A stretch of DNA of 7,935 bases from an uncultured Flavobacteriales bacterium (GCA_946479125.1 CAMLET010000133.1:1-7935); one strand, 5' to 3'; counted from the first letter of the stretch, positions 1-6,084 are shown. Notes: generated by a model not told the origin, from the sequence alone. A program made the numbers and translations.

Positions 1-165
1 GCTTAATAAGAGCTTATAAACGTAAGTATCATTCTCGCCAACGTACTGAATAATATTCGTTTTTTCGAAAAATTGGTTTTGAATTTCTGCGCTTTGACCG
101 TTAACATAGTTACCGGATAAAAAGATGAGTGGAATTAGGAAAATTAGGAGGTTTAATTTTGACAT
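1..165 (-). CDS. Secreted protein, N-terminal fragment (runs off left edge)
   Basis: An open frame of 55 codons runs from ATG at 165 down to base 1 with no stop, so only the N-terminus is visible. It begins MSKLNLLIFLIPLIFLSG, a short basic start plus a long hydrophobic stretch, followed by NYVNGQS, which fits a Sec signal peptide cleaved near residues 23-25. No cysteine follows the hydrophobic core, so it is not a typical lipoprotein. The mature part that can be read (AEIQNQFFEKTNIIQYVGENDTYVYKLLLS region, residues 26-55) has no motif I recognise. A TAGTTTTA box (183-176), one base off the TAnnTTTG consensus, lies ten bases upstream. The function is unknown; the export call is the only supported statement. 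Confidence 0.7.
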   Translation of the reverse strand, partial: MSKLNLLIFLIPLIFLSGNYVNGQSAEIQNQFFEKTNIIQYVGENDTYVYKLLLS

Positions 166-303
166 TTTTTTCTTGTAAAACTACAATGGAAAATTGAATT
201 TTTCAGTTGATCATTTTTAAAATAACGGTTTTTCAATCACAATTGATTTTATTCCAGATTTCGATTCTATTCCGGTACTACTTGCTCCGCCTTATAAGCA
301 AAA

Positions 304-335
304 AAAATCCCTGCAGTGTATGATGCAGGGATTTT
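304..335 (-). terminator. Rho-independent terminator after the Asp-box protein gene
   Basis: A perfect 12-base inverted repeat (304-315 and 324-335) encloses an 8-base loop. Read on the minus strand it lies 19 bases after the stop at 355 and the stem runs straight into a row of seven T (bases 307-301), the normal layout of an intrinsic terminator. The core CCCTGCA/TGCAGGG is the GC-rich part. Confidence 0.85.
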
Positions 336-354
336 CCAAAATTATTACTCCAAC

Positions 355-1686
355 TTACTGCTTGGTAAAACGACTTTGTACCATCGGATTATTCTTTAGC
401 ATAATTAAATAGACTCCTGGAACCAGATCGGCAATGTTTACTTCCGTTGGTTTCGTGTAACTCACTTCCTTCACAAGTTCTCCTGCTGCATTGTAAAATT
501 GTATGTTGTCTTCCAATGCGCTTTCCGACAGATCAATACATATTTTATCTGCAGCCGGATTCGGATAAATAGTGAATGAACTGGTCTCTTTCTCGTCTAT
601 TGAAACACTCATAGCACTATCCCACTTGAAGAGTCCACCCGATAACGGTGTTGAAACATCATTAAAATAGCCTCCAGCCCAGCCTGTGTTGTTGTCAAGA
701 AATCGGCATGCCGCTTTATGAGCTGTATTGTCAATCTGAATCCATGTTGAACCGAAATCAGTTGTATAAGCAGATCCTTTATTCGTATTGACAACTGAAG
801 TTGACACAAACGTATTGGTACCCGGAATATTTGTGATCTTACTTTGCTTCCATTTCGGGTGTGTTGGTAGTTGTTCCCATGTTGCGCCACCATCCGAAGT
901 TGAAAACAAGAATGTAGCATTGTTGGATCTTACATGTGTCAATCCGTTCTGTCCATTATCTGTGAATGCAATTTCATACACGGTATAACCTGCAGGACTC
1001 ACTGTGCTTACCGTCCAGTTTAAACCAAAGTCGGTTGATTTGTACATTTCACCAGCCGAAGTTCCAAACCAAACGGTGTCGCCAACTACGTCAAATCCAT
1101 CGAACCAGCCAGCTCCTCCTCCATTTGCAAACGCCGGAATATTCGCTTGTGGTGTTCTCGTCCAATTGCCACCACCATCTGTTGTAGTATAGATCTCAAA
1201 ATAACCATTGTTGGAATCACCTCCGGCTACTCCATTCATTGCATCTTTAAAATGAACAAAGTTGGGGAAGGACGTGTTGTCAAAAATAGCACCTGTACCC
1301 GACTGATTCCAGGTTACACCGCCATCAGTGGTGTGAAAAATTCCGCCGCCACCTGATAAATCGAGCTTATGCATGCAAACCCATGCTTCTGTAGCGCTAA
1401 TGGCCTGGATACTCGAAAAAGCCAAGGTTGTGTCGGTTCCCATAACACCTGGTACCCACGTTGTTCCGCCATCAGTTGTACGGGTAAAATCTAGGATATG
1501 ACGCTGTCCGCCAAGAAGCCCGCCAATTCCGTCATAGGCAATTGCCCAAACCGTATTTTCATCAACAATGGACATTTCAAAAAATCCAAGAATATCATCG
1601 TTAAACCCGGCATTTTGATTTATCCATTGCGATTTGGCAAATGTGGTAGATAAACTGAGCGTAATAAGTAGAACTATTTTTTTCAT
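355..1686 (-). CDS. Secreted Asp-box (BNR/YCF48-like) beta-propeller protein with T9SS type A sorting domain
   Basis: The 443-aa protein starts with a signal peptide (MKKIVLLITLSLSTTFAKSQ, cleavage near residue 20). Six Asp-box motifs of the form (S/T)xDxGxxW occur at residues 70-77, 119-126, 168-175, 217-224, 263-270 and 308-315. The Asp positions are spaced 49, 49, 49, 46 and 45 residues, as expected for blades of a sialidase/YCF48-type beta-propeller. Residues about 369-443 form a T9SS type A sorting domain (FTIYPNPAADKICI, then GELVKEV and LVPGVYLIML), so the protein is probably exported through the outer membrane and its tail removed or used for anchoring. Asp-boxes are structural, and no catalytic sialidase residues are evident, so an enzyme activity is not claimed. 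A terminator follows; a candidate -7 box precedes the start. Confidence 0.88.
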   Translation of the reverse strand: MKKIVLLITLSLSTTFAKSQWINQNAGFNDDILGFFEMSIVDENTVWAIAYDGIGGLLGGQRHILDFTRTTDGGTTWVPGVMGTDTTLAFSSIQAISATEAWVCMHKLDLSGGGGIFHTTDGGVTWNQSGTGAIFDNTSFPNFVHFKDAMNGVAGGDSNNGYFEIYTTTDGGGNWTRTPQANIPAFANGGGAGWFDGFDVVGDTVWFGTSAGEMYKSTDFGLNWTVSTVSPAGYTVYEIAFTDNGQNGLTHVRSNNATFLFSTSDGGATWEQLPTHPKWKQSKITNIPGTNTFVSTSVVNTNKGSAYTTDFGSTWIQIDNTAHKAACRFLDNNTGWAGGYFNDVSTPLSGGLFKWDSAMSVSIDEKETSSFTIYPNPAADKICIDLSESALEDNIQFYNAAGELVKEVSYTKPTEVNIADLVPGVYLIMLKNNPMVQSRFTKQ

Positions 1687-1703
1687 ATAATAAGTTTATC
1701 TAA

Positions 1704-1711
1704 CAAATGTA
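1704..1711 (-). promoter_or_regulatory. Candidate -7 promoter box (TACATTTG) for the Asp-box protein gene
   Basis: On the minus strand TACATTTG matches the Bacteroidota -7 consensus TAnnTTTG exactly and ends 17 bases before the ATG at 1686. It lies in the 75-base gap after the AraC-type gene. No TTG was found at the usual -33 distance, so the site is only a candidate; if it is wrong, the two minus-strand genes may share a transcript, since no terminator is visible between them. Confidence 0.45.
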
Positions 1712-1761
1712 GATAGCACTCATTTTTGAGGGTTGTATGAATCACCCAAGCTCTTGTAGAT

Positions 1762-2589
1762 TCAGCTCAAAGATGTTTTTCTGTATTCAGAAGGAGAGAT
1801 TCCGGTATGTTTTCGGAAAAAATGGTTGAAATGTGATTCGTCGGAAAAATTGAAATCCATAGAAATTTCCTTAATCGTCAACTTACTTTGTGAAAGCGCA
1901 AACCGAACTTCCTGTAAGATCTTTTCGTTTTGCAGTTGAATCACACTTTTACCGAATGCTTTTTTTGTGTGGCGTTGGAAAGTATTCAAACTCATATTGA
2001 ATTGTGACACATAAAACTCCAGATTTCTTTTCTCCTTGTAATGCACATTTATAAGAGCCAGTAATGTTTTCTTGAACGGAATATCAGAAGCCACGAGATT
2101 CATTTGACAATCAGCTGAAATTATTTTCAAGAGAATGAGCGAAACCAGATTATAGAAGATTGGTTTGTTTTGCTGATGCTTCAAGAGTTGGTCAAAGTAT
2201 ACTTCGAACTCACTAAACTCAATAGCATCCAGGTTGAGAACACGGGGTTCCGCGAAATAACCGATGTAATCCGTCTTTTTATCGAATTGTTGAAGCTGTG
2301 AAAGGAAAACTTCCGAAAAAACGATCTCAAATCCATCGGTATCCGGAGCTCGCTTTAATTCGTGAAAGTTATTACCCGGCAAAACATGAATAGAACAGTC
2401 TTTTACCGTCAATACATTATTTATCATTTGATGCGTACCACCACCTTTTCTGAACACCAGGATTTCGAAATAAGAATGCTGATGTCCTTGCTCAAAAACT
2501 CCGGGTACAGGCGGTTCCCAAACATCTATATCGGCTAACAAATCTGTTTGCGGCTCAATAGTGAAATGGTACTTAAAGGAGTTTAGCAT
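1762..2589 (-). CDS. AraC family transcriptional regulator (cupin-like sensor + AraC HTH)
   Basis: This is a 275-aa DNA-binding regulator, the usual AraC-family length. The N-terminal half has a cupin-like ligand-binding region with GHQHSYFEILVFRKGGGTHQ (residues 35-54) and VLPGNNFHEL (69-78). The C-terminal ~85 residues hold the two AraC helix-turn-helix units: the first around 190-213 (NLEFYVSQFNMSLNTFQRHTKKAFG), the second around 238-270, with IKEISMDFNFSDESHFNHFF and the family signature HTGISPSEYR. I start at ATG 2589 because the frame upstream to 2751 encodes a Phe/Leu/Lys-rich stretch unlike the family and would overlap the upstream promoter DNA. Its ligand and targets cannot be read from sequence; the Asp-box gene 75 bases downstream and the divergent small gene are the neighbours. 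Confidence 0.9.
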   Translation of the reverse strand: MLNSFKYHFTIEPQTDLLADIDVWEPPVPGVFEQGHQHSYFEILVFRKGGGTHQMINNVLTVKDCSIHVLPGNNFHELKRAPDTDGFEIVFSEVFLSQLQQFDKKTDYIGYFAEPRVLNLDAIEFSEFEVYFDQLLKHQQNKPIFYNLVSLILLKIISADCQMNLVASDIPFKKTLLALINVHYKEKRNLEFYVSQFNMSLNTFQRHTKKAFGKSVIQLQNEKILQEVRFALSQSKLTIKEISMDFNFSDESHFNHFFRKHTGISPSEYRKTSLS

Positions 2590-2593
2590 TTTC

Positions 2594-2611
2594 GTTCTTT
2601 GAAAGAAGAAC
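2594..2611. promoter_or_regulatory. Inverted repeat just upstream of the AraC-type gene, possible operator
   Basis: GTTCTT (2594-2599) and AAGAAC (2606-2611) form a 6-base inverted repeat with a 6-base spacer, four bases before the start codon at 2589. Its place would fit a regulator binding at its own gene, but AraC proteins often use direct repeats, and a short repeat in AT-rich DNA can arise by chance. Confidence 0.2.
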
Positions 2612-2700
2612 GTACAAAGGTTTAGATTGGATAGTTGAAAACAAGATTTTTTTTGAAATACTAGAAAAAGTAATCGGAATTTAAATTCGGGAAAAGCTCC

Positions 2701-2708
2701 TAACTTTA
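2701..2708 (+). promoter_or_regulatory. Candidate -7 promoter box (TAACTTTA) for the small basic protein
   Basis: TAACTTTA differs from TAnnTTTG only in the last base. A transcript from it would begin near 2713-2716, leaving a leader of about 45 bases before the ATG at 2761. No clear TTG lies at the -33 distance. This argues for the ATG at 2761 rather than the in-frame GTG at 2713 as the start of the small gene. Confidence 0.35.
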
Positions 2709-2760
2709 CATCGTGACTAAACAGAAAAATACCGACAACAAAAAGCTTCACTCCAAATTA

Positions 2761-2874
2761 ATGGATCAAAAGAAAAACAAGAAGCAGGCGACGAAAGAGT
2801 TGAACAAACAACGACTTCGTGAATTGAATCAATTGGCCAATAAGTTGAGAAGGGAAAATAATTCTGAATCTTAA
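2761..2874 (+). CDS. Small, very basic hypothetical protein (37 aa; 53 aa if started at GTG 2713)
   Basis: ATG at 2761 opens a 37-codon frame ending at TAA 2872-2874. The product begins MDQKKNKKQATKELNKQRLR and continues ELNQLANKLRRENNSES; about a third of the residues are Lys or Arg, with Leu spaced as in a single amphipathic helix or short coiled coil. The frame stays open upstream to a GTG at 2713, adding 16 residues that are also Lys/Asn/Gln-rich, so a 53-aa form is possible. The composition suggests nucleic-acid or ribosome binding, but I recognise no family. It is divergent from the AraC-type gene and precedes the VOC operon by 136 bases. It could still be a non-coding open stretch; the -7-like box upstream supports expression. 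Confidence 0.5.
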   Translation: MDQKKNKKQATKELNKQRLRELNQLANKLRRENNSES

Positions 2875-2881
2875 ATAGAGC

Positions 2882-2896
2882 CTCTACTCTACTCTA
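2882..2896. repeat. Three tandem copies of CTCTA
   Basis: Three exact copies of the pentamer CTCTA stand end to end, followed by CTTTT, just after the stop of the small basic gene. TAGAG at 2876-2880 is the complement of one unit. The tract is too short and too far from a start codon to suggest phase variation. Confidence 0.7.
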
Positions 2897-2962
2897 CTTT
2901 TCCAACATTTTATACCTATTTATTTTCGACTGAAAAATTAAAAAATCTAAAATCATTTTTAT

Positions 2963-2997
2963 ATTGTTGTCGTGAATACTATATTTGCAACAACAAT
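2963..2997. promoter_or_regulatory. Inverted repeat around the operon promoter, candidate MarR operator
   Basis: ATTGTTGT (2963-2970) and ACAACAAT (2990-2997) are perfect 8-base inverted copies separated by 19 bases, and the -7 box at 2980-2987 lies between them. A regulator bound here would cover the promoter of the operon that contains the marR-type gene, the usual place for MarR autorepression. The wide spacing is larger than a typical single MarR site, so two half sites, a looped arrangement or an RNA hairpin in the leader are alternatives. Confidence 0.4.
2980..2987 (+). promoter_or_regulatory. -7 promoter box (TATATTTG) for the VOC-EVE-MarR operon
   Basis: TATATTTG is an exact match to the Bacteroidota -7 consensus TAnnTTTG and lies 23 bases before the ATG at 3011. 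TTG triplets at 2964-2966 and 2967-2969 are closer (10-13 bases) than the usual ~19-base spacing, so the -33 element is weak or missing, which would suit a regulated promoter. Confidence 0.55.
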
Positions 2998-3010
2998 TAA
3001 TTTTTGAAAA

Positions 3011-3370
3011 ATGAAACAACTCACTTTCGCATCTTTACAGGTGAAAGATTTAGAAGCATCAAAAGCCTTCTACACAGAAAAACTAGGATTTGAAATTGGT
3101 GACACGAATCCTCAAGCCTGCATCTTTAAATACAATCAAGGTGAAGCGAGTTTTGCTATTCGTACTCCACTTGAACCTTTGGAAGGAAAAGAATTGGGGA
3201 CTGGTGTTGCGCTTTGGTTTGCTGTTGAAGAAAATGTAGATGAGCTGAAAGAAAAATTCATCTCAAATGGAATCACAACTGCAGTTCCGATTATAGAAAC
3301 ACCATTTGGTCGTGCTTTCCATGTAAAGGACATTGACGGTTATAAATTAACGTTCTTAGAAACAAACTAA
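3011..3370 (+). CDS. VOC superfamily (glyoxalase/bleomycin-resistance fold) protein
   Basis: The 119-aa protein has the two beta-alpha-beta-beta-beta halves of the vicinal oxygen chelate fold. The first half opens with LTFASLQVKDLEASKAFYTE, like the family pattern xVxDlexSxxFY, and continues KLGFEIG; the second half has ALWFAVEENVDELKEKFISNGI (residues 67-88) and ends FGRAFHVKDIDGYKLTFLE (99-117), like the common fxDPdGxxlel end. Of the usual metal ligands only the last Glu (E117) is clear: F6 stands where the first His is normal, and no His opens the second half. It may therefore bind a ligand without metal catalysis, as bleomycin-resistance-type members do. It is the first gene of the operon; the next gene starts one base after its stop. 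Confidence 0.87.
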   Translation: MKQLTFASLQVKDLEASKAFYTEKLGFEIGDTNPQACIFKYNQGEASFAIRTPLEPLEGKELGTGVALWFAVEENVDELKEKFISNGITTAVPIIETPFGRAFHVKDIDGYKLTFLETN

Positions 3371-3371
3371 A

Positions 3372-3800
3372 ATGGAACGAGCACCGAAACATTGGATAAT
3401 TGTAGCTTCGAAAGATCATGTACAAACGGGGCTTTCAGAAGGCTTTGCTCAGGCATGTCACGGAAAAGGTGCACCGTTGAAAAGAATGCGAAAAGGCGAT
3501 TTTGTGATCTACTATTCCAGTAAGCAGACGATGGGAAAACCGGATAAATGTCAGGAATTCACAGCAATTGGTGAAGTAAAAAGCGATGATACTTATGAAT
3601 TTCAAATGACAGCGGATTTTTGTCCTTCAAGAAGAGATGTGGCTTTTTTTGAGCACAACAACACTTCTATTCTTCCATGGATCAACGATTTGGAGTTCAT
3701 TCAGAACAAACAAAGTTGGGGCTATCCCTTTCGTTTTGGATTTTTTGAAATCAACAAACACGATTTTGATTTAATTTCACAGCAAATGCTTCGAAAGTAA
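3372..3800 (+). CDS. EVE domain-containing protein (UPF0310-like, PUA-like fold)
   Basis: The 142 residues are almost entirely one EVE domain. Visible family features are the N-terminal strand KHWIIVASKDHVQTG (6-20), GFAQACHGKGAPLKRM (24-39), GDFVIYYSS (42-50), the strand FTAIGEVK (63-70), the FCPSRRDVAFFE segment (83-94) and WGYPFRFGFFEI (116-127). EVE domains share the PUA-like fold; several are known or proposed to read modified bases in nucleic acids, but stand-alone members such as this have no settled role and no ligand can be assigned here. The gene starts one base after the VOC stop and ends one base before the MarR-type start, so translation of the three is probably coupled. The family call is strong, the function open. 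Confidence 0.88.
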   Translation: MERAPKHWIIVASKDHVQTGLSEGFAQACHGKGAPLKRMRKGDFVIYYSSKQTMGKPDKCQEFTAIGEVKSDDTYEFQMTADFCPSRRDVAFFEHNNTSILPWINDLEFIQNKQSWGYPFRFGFFEINKHDFDLISQQMLRK

Positions 3801-3801
3801 G

Positions 3802-4263
3802 ATGACAAAAAAAATAGACTTCAAGTTTAAATCTCCGAACGATAGTCCAGGCTACCTTTTGGGACAATTGACCCTGTTGTGGCAGCGTAAATTAAAGAAG
3901 GTTCTCGATCCGTTGGACTTAACTCAAACGCAATTTGTTCTTTTAGCTGCACTAGGCTGGCTTTCCAGAGAAAACGACAACGTTACACAAATAGAGATTG
4001 CTAATCAGGGAAATGCCGACAGAATGATGGTTTCTAAGGTTTTGAGAACGTTGGAAAGTAAGAAATTCATCAGTCGACAAGAACACCAAACCGACACGAG
4101 AGCCAAAGTCATCAAACTAACGGAAGAAGGCGCTGAAGTTTTACAGAAAGCTTTAACGGCCGTTGAAAATGCAGATATTGAGTTCTTTTCGGTTATTGGA
4201 AGTAACTTAACATCAATGAATCAGAATATGGTGAATTTGATTGAAAGAAATAAAGGAGAATAA
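3802..4263 (+). CDS. MarR family transcriptional regulator
   Basis: The 153-aa protein has the usual MarR length and layout. Helices at about residues 17-36 and 113-150 form the dimer region. Between them is the winged helix: TQTQFVLLAALGWL (41-54), VTQIEIANQGNADRMMVSKVLRTLESKKFI (61-90), with the recognition helix around 73-85, and the wing SRQEHQTDTRAKVIKLTEEG (91-110), where D98-R100 matches the conserved DxR of the family. It contains no cysteine, so OhrR-type thiol redox sensing is excluded; a small ligand is more likely. Its position third in the operon, with an inverted repeat over the operon promoter, suggests autoregulation. The start ATG follows the EVE stop by one base, and a partial purine-rich AAAGTAAG precedes it. 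Confidence 0.93.
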   Translation: MTKKIDFKFKSPNDSPGYLLGQLTLLWQRKLKKVLDPLDLTQTQFVLLAALGWLSRENDNVTQIEIANQGNADRMMVSKVLRTLESKKFISRQEHQTDTRAKVIKLTEEGAEVLQKALTAVENADIEFFSVIGSNLTSMNQNMVNLIERNKGE

Positions 4264-4298
4264 AACCAAAACAGATAACTTTAGCCAGCAAGAAACCA

Positions 4299-5195
4299 AT
4301 GAAAATGAAAAACACGGCAATACTTTTCACATTAACCCTTCTTTCGGGAGTTACCTTCGGACAAAAAGGAACTTCCAAGACAAAAGCAGACAAAACAAAA
4401 AGTGAAGCTTCTACAACAAAGCCTTTTGTTTTAGGAGTAATTGAGGAAATTCAATCCAAAGAACTTGCAGAAAAGAGAATCGTGAACATTTATCTTCCTG
4501 AAGGTTATGATCCAAACGATACAGTAAAATATCCTGTGATCTATTTACTTGATGGTTCGGCTGATGAGGATTTCATTCACATTGCGGGACTTGTGCAGTT
4601 CGCTAATTTTCCATGGGTGAATCAATTGCCGAAATCTATTGTAGTTGGTATTGCAAACGTTGACAGAAAAAGAGATTTCACTTTTCCTTCAAAGATCGAA
4701 GCCAAAATTCCGCTTCCAACTGCCGGAGGTTCAGAGAAATTCATTGCTTTTCTTGAAAAAGAATTACAGCCTTTCATTGAAAAGAAGTACAAAGGAAATT
4801 CAGACAAAACCATAATCGGACAATCGCTCGGTGGATTACTTGCAACAGAGATCGTTCTGAAAAAACCTACACTTTTCAATAAGTATATCATCATTAGTCC
4901 AAGTCTCTGGTGGGGAAATGGTGCGCTTTTGGAACAAACATCAGCACTACTTACGGAAGGTTTCACACAGCAAACTGACATTTACATCGCTGTTGGAAAA
5001 GAAGGACTTACTCCAACTGAACCGGCACGCGTAATGGAAGTTGACGCCAATTTACTGGCTGATAAACTGAAAGGAACAGAAAGTAAAAATGTAAATGTAT
5101 ACTTTGACTATCTGCCTTTAGAAAATCATGCAACGATCATGCATCAGGCTGTTATGAATTCGTTTGGATTCTTGTATCCGGCTGAACAGCATTAA
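4299..5195 (+). CDS. Exported alpha/beta-hydrolase, putative esterase (esterase D/IroE-like)
   Basis: A 298-aa hydrolase with a signal peptide (MKMKNTAILFTLTLLSGVTFGQ, residues 1-22), then a Lys/Thr/Ser-rich linker (23-41) and the putative-esterase fold (PF00756-type). Family features are IVNIYLPEGYDP (61-72), YPVIYLLDGSADEDF (78-92), VGIANVDRKRDFTFP (116-130), the nucleophile elbow GQSLGG with Ser176, IISPSLWWGNG (198-208) and the C-terminal His277 in ENHATIMH. The catalytic acid is probably in the 232-250 region (VGKEG or later) but cannot be fixed by eye. Cleavage of an ester in the periplasm is the likely role; Fes/IroE relatives act on siderophores, but nothing here shows that substrate. 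The gap to marR is 35 bases, and a TAACTTTA box (4276-4283) there could be a weak internal promoter. M3 is an alternative start. Confidence 0.9.
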   Translation: MKMKNTAILFTLTLLSGVTFGQKGTSKTKADKTKSEASTTKPFVLGVIEEIQSKELAEKRIVNIYLPEGYDPNDTVKYPVIYLLDGSADEDFIHIAGLVQFANFPWVNQLPKSIVVGIANVDRKRDFTFPSKIEAKIPLPTAGGSEKFIAFLEKELQPFIEKKYKGNSDKTIIGQSLGGLLATEIVLKKPTLFNKYIIISPSLWWGNGALLEQTSALLTEGFTQQTDIYIAVGKEGLTPTEPARVMEVDANLLADKLKGTESKNVNVYFDYLPLENHATIMHQAVMNSFGFLYPAEQH

Positions 5196-5204
5196 GATTC
5201 TAAA

Positions 5205-5906
5205 ATGGTTATTCTTTCAGAAGCTGAAAACGAGCAGATTCAATTTGTTTCAAGTTTCGACGACCTGGTTTCTACTCCATTTCGCGGAAAGTTAAATGCA
5301 GCTTGCTGGAAACGAGAACTCAAAGGTGATTTTTCTGAAATTGTCAATAAAATTGAGCTAAATGGAAACATGACAACCATTGAACCTGAAGATCTTCTTG
5401 AATTGGAGTTGAGTAAACAGGGACAATTGGCAAGAGAAATTCTGCTGAACGATTGGAAATTACTGGAAGCTCTCGGTGCTTCACCCATTCTGAACGTGAT
5501 TGCTCATTACGAGCGTGACGATGCTTTCCCCTCTTTTCCGGCAGATGTCTACTCTTTTCATGTTGACCGCTCTCCTATTCCTGTTCACACTTTTTTATGC
5601 ACATATCACGGCGATGCCAGCGAAATATTGCCAAACCATCAGGCACAGCAAAAAATTCTGATTCCGGAAGTCCGCGCTAAACTCAAAAAACTGTATTCAG
5701 GACCAGACGAAGGTTTTGAAGAATTTCTGAGCGAAAATTTCTTTGATCTGCATTATCAACCATTGCCAAATGCGCAACCAATCAATTTAGGAGTCGGACA
5801 TTTGTGGAAATTGGCAACTGATCACCCGAATAATCAGAGTTTACCTTGCGTTCATCGCGCACCTGATGAAAATTCCGGTCAACGAAGATTGTTATTGATT
5901 TGTTGA
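5205..5906 (+). CDS. DUF1826-like protein, possible 2-oxoglutarate/Fe(II) oxygenase fold
   Basis: The 233-aa protein has no signal peptide or membrane segment. The central part SFHVDRSPIPVHTFLCTYHG (117-136) followed by ASEILPN resembles the DUF1826 family, whose members carry HxD, LCTY and a late His-Arg segment; I place it there from memory of that pattern. H119-x-D121, a distal H217 (CVHRAPDENSGQRRLL) and R227, ten residues after it, copy the HxD...H...R signature of 2-oxoglutarate/Fe(II) dioxygenases, so a metal-binding jelly-roll is likely and an oxygenase activity possible. Related genes have been seen near zinc-homeostasis genes in other bacteria as I recall, but none is here. It starts 9 bases after the esterase stop and is probably the last gene of the operon. 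Family confidence is moderate, function inferred. Confidence 0.72.
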   Translation: MVILSEAENEQIQFVSSFDDLVSTPFRGKLNAACWKRELKGDFSEIVNKIELNGNMTTIEPEDLLELELSKQGQLAREILLNDWKLLEALGASPILNVIAHYERDDAFPSFPADVYSFHVDRSPIPVHTFLCTYHGDASEILPNHQAQQKILIPEVRAKLKKLYSGPDEGFEEFLSENFFDLHYQPLPNAQPINLGVGHLWKLATDHPNNQSLPCVHRAPDENSGQRRLLLIC

Positions 5907-5977
5907 TTCGCGAACAAATTATTTCAACCATTCGCTTTTCTGAAACGTTATCTGATTCATCACAGTCATTCAATCTG

Positions 5978-5994
5978 ACGGTTAAATCAACCGT
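5978..5994 (+). terminator. Weak hairpin after the operon, possible terminator
   Basis: ACGGTT (5978-5983) and AACCGT (5989-5994) form a 6-base stem with a 5-base loop, 72 bases after the last operon gene. The tail is TTTGTCTGG rather than a clean T-run, so termination here is uncertain; no better hairpin is visible between 5907 and 6084. Confidence 0.3.
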
Positions 5995-6021
5995 TTGTCT
6001 GGATTAAGTTTACACATCCAA

Positions 6022-6084
6022 TTAAGTGATTAATAATAATGTTATTTAACAAAAAGTACGATTATTCACTTAAAAACAATCACT
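6022..6084 (+). promoter_or_regulatory. Overlapping inverted repeats in the leader of the LRR protein gene
   Basis: TTAAGTGA (6022-6029) is perfectly complementary to TCACTTAA (6066-6073), and the overlapping AGTGATT (6025-6031) to AATCACT (6078-6084), which touches the start codon at 6085. The same left arm could thus pair with either right arm, but the DNA is AT-rich and no ligand-binding core is seen. It may be an operator, an RNA switch-like leader or chance. No TAnnTTTG box was found here. Confidence 0.3.

Noticed and set aside
166..303. Short inverted repeats (173-177/182-186 and 235-239/244-248) upstream of the left-edge gene
   Set aside because: Arms of five bases in AT-rich DNA are expected by chance; no operator claim is made.
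609..920. A 103-codon minus-strand frame inside the Asp-box gene
   Set aside because: It overlaps the real gene in another frame and has no family-like composition.
788..1356. Several plus-strand open frames (62-73 codons) opposite the Asp-box gene
   Set aside because: They are mirror frames of a clear coding gene, rich in Pro/Ser/Cys without any motif, and overlap each other.
4622..4981. A 119-codon minus-strand frame inside the esterase gene
   Set aside because: The plus strand encodes the catalytic Ser motif and family blocks here; the minus frame is Ser/Phe/Pro-rich with no motif.
5240..5488. An 82-codon minus-strand frame inside the DUF1826-like gene
   Set aside because: Mirror frame of a coding region, no motif or promoter.
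5907..6006. An open stretch just after the DUF1826-like stop that could be a frameshifted C-terminal extension
   Set aside because: The protein already ends with the expected HRAPDENSGQRRLLLIC segment, and the following stretch has no recognisable sequence.
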